A stretch of 24,376 bases of DNA, from NCBI GenBank assembly GCA_035530195.1, contig DATKVG010000012.1, positions 1-24,376 of the forward strand, in the 5' to 3' direction. Source of the DNA: JAPLKX01 sp035530195. GTDB taxonomy: Bacteria; Hydrogenedentota; Hydrogenedentia; Hydrogenedentales; SLHB01. Positions 20,564 to 24,376 of this stretch are shown here, in pieces. Each line of letters starts with the position of its first letter. Positions within the stretch are counted from its first letter, which is position 1. The notes beneath the pieces are model-generated. The model did no database searches and had not been told where the DNA came from. It saw only the letters and a list, made by a program, of their open reading frames with translations. The translations under genes were made by a program, and so were the position numbers.

Positions 20564-23500
20564 ATGCTGGAAGGCCTGATTTCGGACCAGTGGGTTGTGC
20601 GGCGAGTGCTTCGCGGCCACACGGATTCGTTCCGCATACTCGTGGACCGATACGGGGGGATGCTTTACGGGCTTGCCTACGCGCATTTGGGCAATGCGCC
20701 GGATGCCGAGGATGTGGTGCAGGAGACGTTTGTCCGGCTTTGGCAGTGGCTGGACCGGGTTGCGGTGGAATCGACGCTTGGCCCGTGGCTGGTGCGGGTG
20801 GCGAAAAACCTGGTGGTGGACGTCGCGCGGCATCGGGCGAGGGAAAAGGCTGCGACAACCGGGTCCAACGGCCTTGAGGGGAGCGTGGAACCGGATTTTG
20901 CACGGCGCGAAATGCACGCCGCCATATGGAACGAACTTTCCCGCCTCAACGCCGAAAACCGGGAGATATTGGTCTTGTCGTATTTTCAGGGACGGCGGGC
21001 TAAGGACATCGCGCGATTGCTGGATATTTCGGCGGAGGCGGCCACCAAACGTCTGCAGCGCGCGCGCGCCGAAATGGGCCGGCGCCTGCTCGCTTCGGCT
21101 GGCGGCGACATCATCGGCCGCGAACCCAGTCGTGAGCGCGCCAACCGCATCATGGCGGCGATCGCGGCCGCTTCTTCCCCCTGGAAGGCAGGGGTGGCTG
21201 TTTCAACAGCGGGGGCGGTGGTCGTGGGTGCGACAGCCACCAAACTCATTGGCGGGGCGGCCGTCTTGCTGGCGGCCGCAGTGGCATCTTACTATCTTTT
21301 CGCGCCGCGCCCGGGGCACGTGCCGTCACCGGCGCCGGACATCACGGCTGCCAGTGAATTCACCGTGCGTGATACTGAGATTCCGGCGGCCGGCACTTTG
21401 CCGCAGGCGCATCAAGTGAAAAGCGGCGAGAGCGCCACCGCGCCCGCCGAGCCTGCAACCGACTCGAGTGAAGATGCTTCCGAACTGGTTCCTGATTTTT
21501 ACGCGGTTGTGCATGGCGTTGTGGTGGACACAATGGGCCGGCCGGTGCCGGGCGCACAAGTGTCGTTGAGCAATGAACACGAGCTTAAACTCGACGCACT
21601 GTACTACAAGTGGGACAACCCTAAGCCGGGTGTGACTCTCACAACGGGCTCCGATCACAGGGGCTACTTCTGCTTCGATGCCGTGCCGAGCAAGCTTGAG
21701 AAGGAAGCGTGTCGTGCCCGGGTATGGGCGCTGAAACCGGGCCTTTTCGGCGAAGAAGACGTGCGGCTGAACCTCCACCTGCGCGAACAGTATGTCGAGG
21801 TGGTGATGCGGCCGGCCGAACCGCTTGGCGGTGTCGTGGTGGACGAGGAAGGCGCGCCGGTACGGGACGCGTTCGTCACCGCGAAGGCGAGGTCGGAGAC
21901 AACCATCGTAACCGACAGGTCGGGCCACTTCCTGTTCGAACACCTGGAACCCGGGTTTTACGAGGTGCTGGCTCTTGGCACGGGTAACCAGTTCTCCCGC
22001 GGCGGGCCTTTTGAGACCGGTACCATGGACGTCGTAATACGGTTGAGCCGGGGTTGCGCCATTATGGGCCGGGTGATTGGGCCTGACGGCGCGGGAGTCG
22101 GGGGTTTTAGGCTCGTCGTGTCGCAACCTTTGCCGGGTGTAAGGCCGTTCCTGGCCGATGTCGAGCCGGGCGGCAGGTTTTATATAGGCGGACTGACGGC
22201 GGGCGAATACGACCTTACGATCCGGCGCGACCGCAAGGATGCGTCGCCGTATGTGCTTCGCGAGCCCGTGCGCGTCCAGGTGCAAAACGAGGTGACGAAT
22301 CTTGACGTGCACGTCGTGCGCGGCGCCCGCATCGCGGGGCGCGTGACTGAGGCTGCAACGGGCGGCGGTATCGCCCAGGCTACCGTGAAGGCGGAACAGG
22401 CGGGAAGTTTCGCTTCCACCACGACCCAGGCCAACGGAGAGTACGTGCTGGACGGCGTGCCCGTGGGTGAGGTGAAAGCCGCCGCGGAAAAAGACGAGTA
22501 CCTGCCGGCCGAAGTCACGCTTAATGTTGAACCGGGAGCGGTGAAGAGCGGGGTGGATTTCCAATTGAAGGAAATGTTGGCGGTGAAAGGAATCGTTCTG
22601 GATTCGGAGGGGGCGCCCGTGGCCGGCGCATCCGTGGTGGGCAGGTTTACAGTGGGCGCGGAAGAACTGTCGGCGATCTCCGGAAACGACGGCAAGTTTC
22701 GGTTGTACACTCCGGAACAATTGCCGGTGGTTTACCTGCAGGCATTCGGCTATGGCGGCATGATGAGCGAATTGGCCGGGCCGGTGAGCCCATACGACCG
22801 CGAGCACGAGTTGCGGTTGCGGGAGTCCGGGCGACTGGAGGGCGAAGTGGTCGACGGGGCGGGCGAGCCAATCGAGTTCGCTTTTGTTTTCGCAACGCCT
22901 GAAAGCGGCTCATCGAACCAGCTTGGGCAGGACCTCCCGCAGTCCCTCGCTAGCGATCGGGTGCCCACGGATATCTACATCCGTGCCGATAGCCACGGCA
23001 CATTCCTCTCGCCGCCGATGCTGCCGGGGAACTACACCATCGAGATCCTGACCTCGCGCTACGAACTCGGGGAGGCTGAGGCGGTCGTGCAGGAAGGCAA
23101 GACGACCCACGCCCGGCTGGTCGTCGACACCTCGCGGTTTGGCGCGATCGAGGGTTTCATCACCTCGCACGGAAAGCCGGTGCCAAGGGCTGGGGTAAAA
23201 CCGGCTATTGACAAGGGCCGGGGAATTGTGGAATCGACTACCAGCGGTCCCGACGGGTATTACCGATTGCCGCTCGTGCTGGCCGGGCAGGGATACGTCG
23301 AGGTACACAGGACGGATGGCCTTACCTGGAGCGTCATCAAAGAGCCCGTCGAAGTGACCGCAGGCCAGACGACCCCACTGGACATCGACATCGGCCGCAC
23401 AGGCGCCGGCAGCCTGGCAGGCCAGGTTCTGATTGACGGTCAGCCGCAGGTCCACATGAAGGTGTGCCTGTCTTCGGCAGGAGCGGAGAACGAGGAAGCA

Positions 23501-24037
23501 GCCGATGAAGAGCGAACCGGTCCTGATGGAACCTTCTTTTTCGACGAACTCGCGGAAGGCTCCTACAAGGTGGCCGTAAAGGTGCACTGTCTGAATCCGC
23601 CGTACATCATGCAGTCGCCGGAATTTTATTGGCAGACGATGGCCGTCGAAGTGCGGGCCGGCGAAACGGCACGGGCCGATTTTGATTTGGCAGGCAGCGT
23701 TGTCTCCGGTGAGGTCAGGGGAATCGGCCAGGGCGAGCGGGCGTACGTGGCGCTCGCGGGCGCATCGTGGGCCCCGGGCACCATCACTCTCGAGTCTCTC
23801 GACAGGCTCCTGTCCTATGGCATCGTGCGTTCGGAAACACTCACACAGGACGGGCCTTTCCTTTTCGAGCGTCTGCTGCCGGGCAACTACGTAATTGCGG
23901 CGGTTGTCGTGGGCGCGGGACAGGACATGACCACGCCCGCCGTGATGGCCGGCGTGGAAGCCAACCGATTCGACTACCGCGACCTCCCGCTCGAGCCCGG
24001 ACAGTCTGCTGCCGTGGATTTGGAAGTCCGCAACTGA
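20564..24037 (+). CDS. transmembrane ECF sigma factor fused to nine carboxypeptidase-regulatory-like repeats (copy 2)
   Basis: The 1157-residue paralogue of the protein at 12035-15514, with the same layout throughout. Sigma-2 is at about 10-90 (FRILVDRYGGMLYGLAYA, DAEDVVQETFVRLWQWLDR), sigma-4 at about 115-172 (LNAENREILVLSYF, AKDIARLLDISAEAATKRLQRARAEMG). The shared juxtamembrane stretch RIMAAIAAASSPWKAG (195-210) and one membrane helix (about 229-246) follow. Nine CarboxypepD_reg-like units run from about residue 315 to the end (for example GVVVDEEGAPVRDAFV, GIVLDSEGAPVAGASV, GEVVDGAGEPIEFAFV). The C-terminal units of both proteins are homologous (GIGQGERAYV here, GIRQGEKAFV there). The predicted topology puts the sigma part inside and the repeats outside. 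The start has GGAGG at good spacing. No anti-sigma gene follows. The gene is bracketed by direct copies of a 155-bp element. Confidence 0.92.
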   Translation: MLEGLISDQWVVRRVLRGHTDSFRILVDRYGGMLYGLAYAHLGNAPDAEDVVQETFVRLWQWLDRVAVESTLGPWLVRVAKNLVVDVARHRAREKAATTGSNGLEGSVEPDFARREMHAAIWNELSRLNAENREILVLSYFQGRRAKDIARLLDISAEAATKRLQRARAEMGRRLLASAGGDIIGREPSRERANRIMAAIAAASSPWKAGVAVSTAGAVVVGATATKLIGGAAVLLAAAVASYYLFAPRPGHVPSPAPDITAASEFTVRDTEIPAAGTLPQAHQVKSGESATAPAEPATDSSEDASELVPDFYAVVHGVVVDTMGRPVPGAQVSLSNEHELKLDALYYKWDNPKPGVTLTTGSDHRGYFCFDAVPSKLEKEACRARVWALKPGLFGEEDVRLNLHLREQYVEVVMRPAEPLGGVVVDEEGAPVRDAFVTAKARSETTIVTDRSGHFLFEHLEPGFYEVLALGTGNQFSRGGPFETGTMDVVIRLSRGCAIMGRVIGPDGAGVGGFRLVVSQPLPGVRPFLADVEPGGRFYIGGLTAGEYDLTIRRDRKDASPYVLREPVRVQVQNEVTNLDVHVVRGARIAGRVTEAATGGGIAQATVKAEQAGSFASTTTQANGEYVLDGVPVGEVKAAAEKDEYLPAEVTLNVEPGAVKSGVDFQLKEMLAVKGIVLDSEGAPVAGASVVGRFTVGAEELSAISGNDGKFRLYTPEQLPVVYLQAFGYGGMMSELAGPVSPYDREHELRLRESGRLEGEVVDGAGEPIEFAFVFATPESGSSNQLGQDLPQSLASDRVPTDIYIRADSHGTFLSPPMLPGNYTIEILTSRYELGEAEAVVQEGKTTHARLVVDTSRFGAIEGFITSHGKPVPRAGVKPAIDKGRGIVESTTSGPDGYYRLPLVLAGQGYVEVHRTDGLTWSVIKEPVEVTAGQTTPLDIDIGRTGAGSLAGQVLIDGQPQVHMKVCLSSAGAENEEAADEERTGPDGTFFFDELAEGSYKVAVKVHCLNPPYIMQSPEFYWQTMAVEVRAGETARADFDLAGSVVSGEVRGIGQGERAYVALAGASWAPGTITLESLDRLLSYGIVRSETLTQDGPFLFERLLPGNYVIAAVVVGAGQDMTTPAVMAGVEANRFDYRDLPLEPGQSAAVDLEVRN

Positions 24038-24137
24038 GGCGGCTGAGACATTGACATGTGGAAGTAAATAGGGAGTAAATATAGGTAAATAGGAACTGTC
24101 ACGAATGGCTCTGGCTTCAACAAATAAGGCAGATATC
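24038..24137. other. short intergenic stretch after the second sigma fusion
   Basis: No gene is present. GTAAATA occurs three times (about 24064-24092). No clear terminator hairpin was found between the stop codon and the repeat element. Confidence 0.4.
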
Positions 24138-24294
24138 AAATAAACGGTTACTGTGGAGCTGGTGAAAAAGTCCCCAATCAGCCCTTTATGTCGGCAAGCT
24201 TCGAAATGGGCATGTTGGAAACACACGACTTACAGAGGGACGGAATGGGTGTATCGTCGTCGGCATCGGCTTTTTCACCAGCTCCACTGTCCCC
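24138..24294 (+). repeat. 157-bp element with inverted ends, right copy
   Basis: This is the same element as at 20123-20277 and in the same orientation: AAATAAACGG start, GTGGAGCTGGTGAAAAAG left end, its exact reverse complement CTTTTTCACCAGCTCCAC at the right end (18 bp), and CTGTCCCC at the finish. The terminal pairing is better preserved than in the left copy, while the interior differs by scattered substitutions and small gaps. The remaining 82 bp of the window show no gene. Confidence 0.8.
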
Positions 24295-24376
24295 AATTAT
24301 ACAAGACCCTTGGAGTGTACAGGAGACATACGGTTGTTCTTGTCGTGCTGGCAAACCCTATAAGATGTGGGGAGTT

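Noticed and set aside
20230..20877. 215-residue plus-strand frame upstream of and overlapping the second sigma fusion
   Set aside because: It starts inside the 155-bp element, is out of frame with the sigma gene and shows no domain.
24330..24376. TTGTTC...TATAAG near the window end as a promoter
   Set aside because: The spacing is 19 bp with a poor -35 and no downstream gene is visible to support it.

Overview
The window holds a GC-rich Gram-negative-type chromosome segment in two parts. Bases 1-11747 are a division and cell wall (dcw) operon on the minus strand. Bases 12035-24376 are an accessory region with two giant sigma-factor fusions, a repeat-rich multihaem lipoprotein and transposase debris. 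MurE carries the DNPR motif expected of enzymes adding meso-diaminopimelate. The mix of an ordinary dcw cluster, sigma factors fused to carboxypeptidase-regulatory-like repeats, PEGA-like repeat lipoproteins and many small palindromic repeats recalls Hydrogenedentota, Planctomycetes and relatives. That placement is inference, because no rRNA or other taxonomic marker is present.

The dcw operon reads, in transcription order, mraZ, a STAS-domain gene, rsmH, ftsL, ftsI, murE, murF, mraY, murD, ftsW. It makes the lipid-linked peptidoglycan precursor (MurD, E, F, MraY) and the septal synthase (FtsW, FtsI, FtsL). A good sigma-70 promoter (TTGACA-N17-TAGGAT) lies upstream of mraZ and is overlaid by four TGG boxes at 10-11 bp spacing, the classic MraZ operator layout. 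Three unusual points stand out. A STAS protein lacking the usual phospho-serine sits between mraZ and rsmH. MraY has a periplasmic insertion of about 130 residues. Three different palindromic repeat families have entered the operon, two of them supplying the last codons of murD and ftsI.

The accessory region contains two homologous proteins of about 1160 residues (minus 12035-15514 and plus 20564-24037). Each joins a complete ECF sigma factor (sigma-2 and sigma-4), one transmembrane helix and nine carboxypeptidase-regulatory-like beta-sandwich units. The architecture suggests a membrane-tethered sigma factor with its own extracytoplasmic sensor; no anti-sigma gene is visible. Between them lies a lipoprotein (16465-19548) with eight repeats of about 79 residues and a C-terminal seven-haem cytochrome domain. 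Two 5'-truncated copies of one REP-associated (Y1) transposase gene lie beside these genes. A pair of directly repeated elements of about 155 bp with inverted ends brackets the second sigma gene.

The strongest candidate for an undescribed system is the pair of one-piece transmembrane sigma factors flanking the multihaem lipoprotein. The functional link between them is inferred from proximity only.
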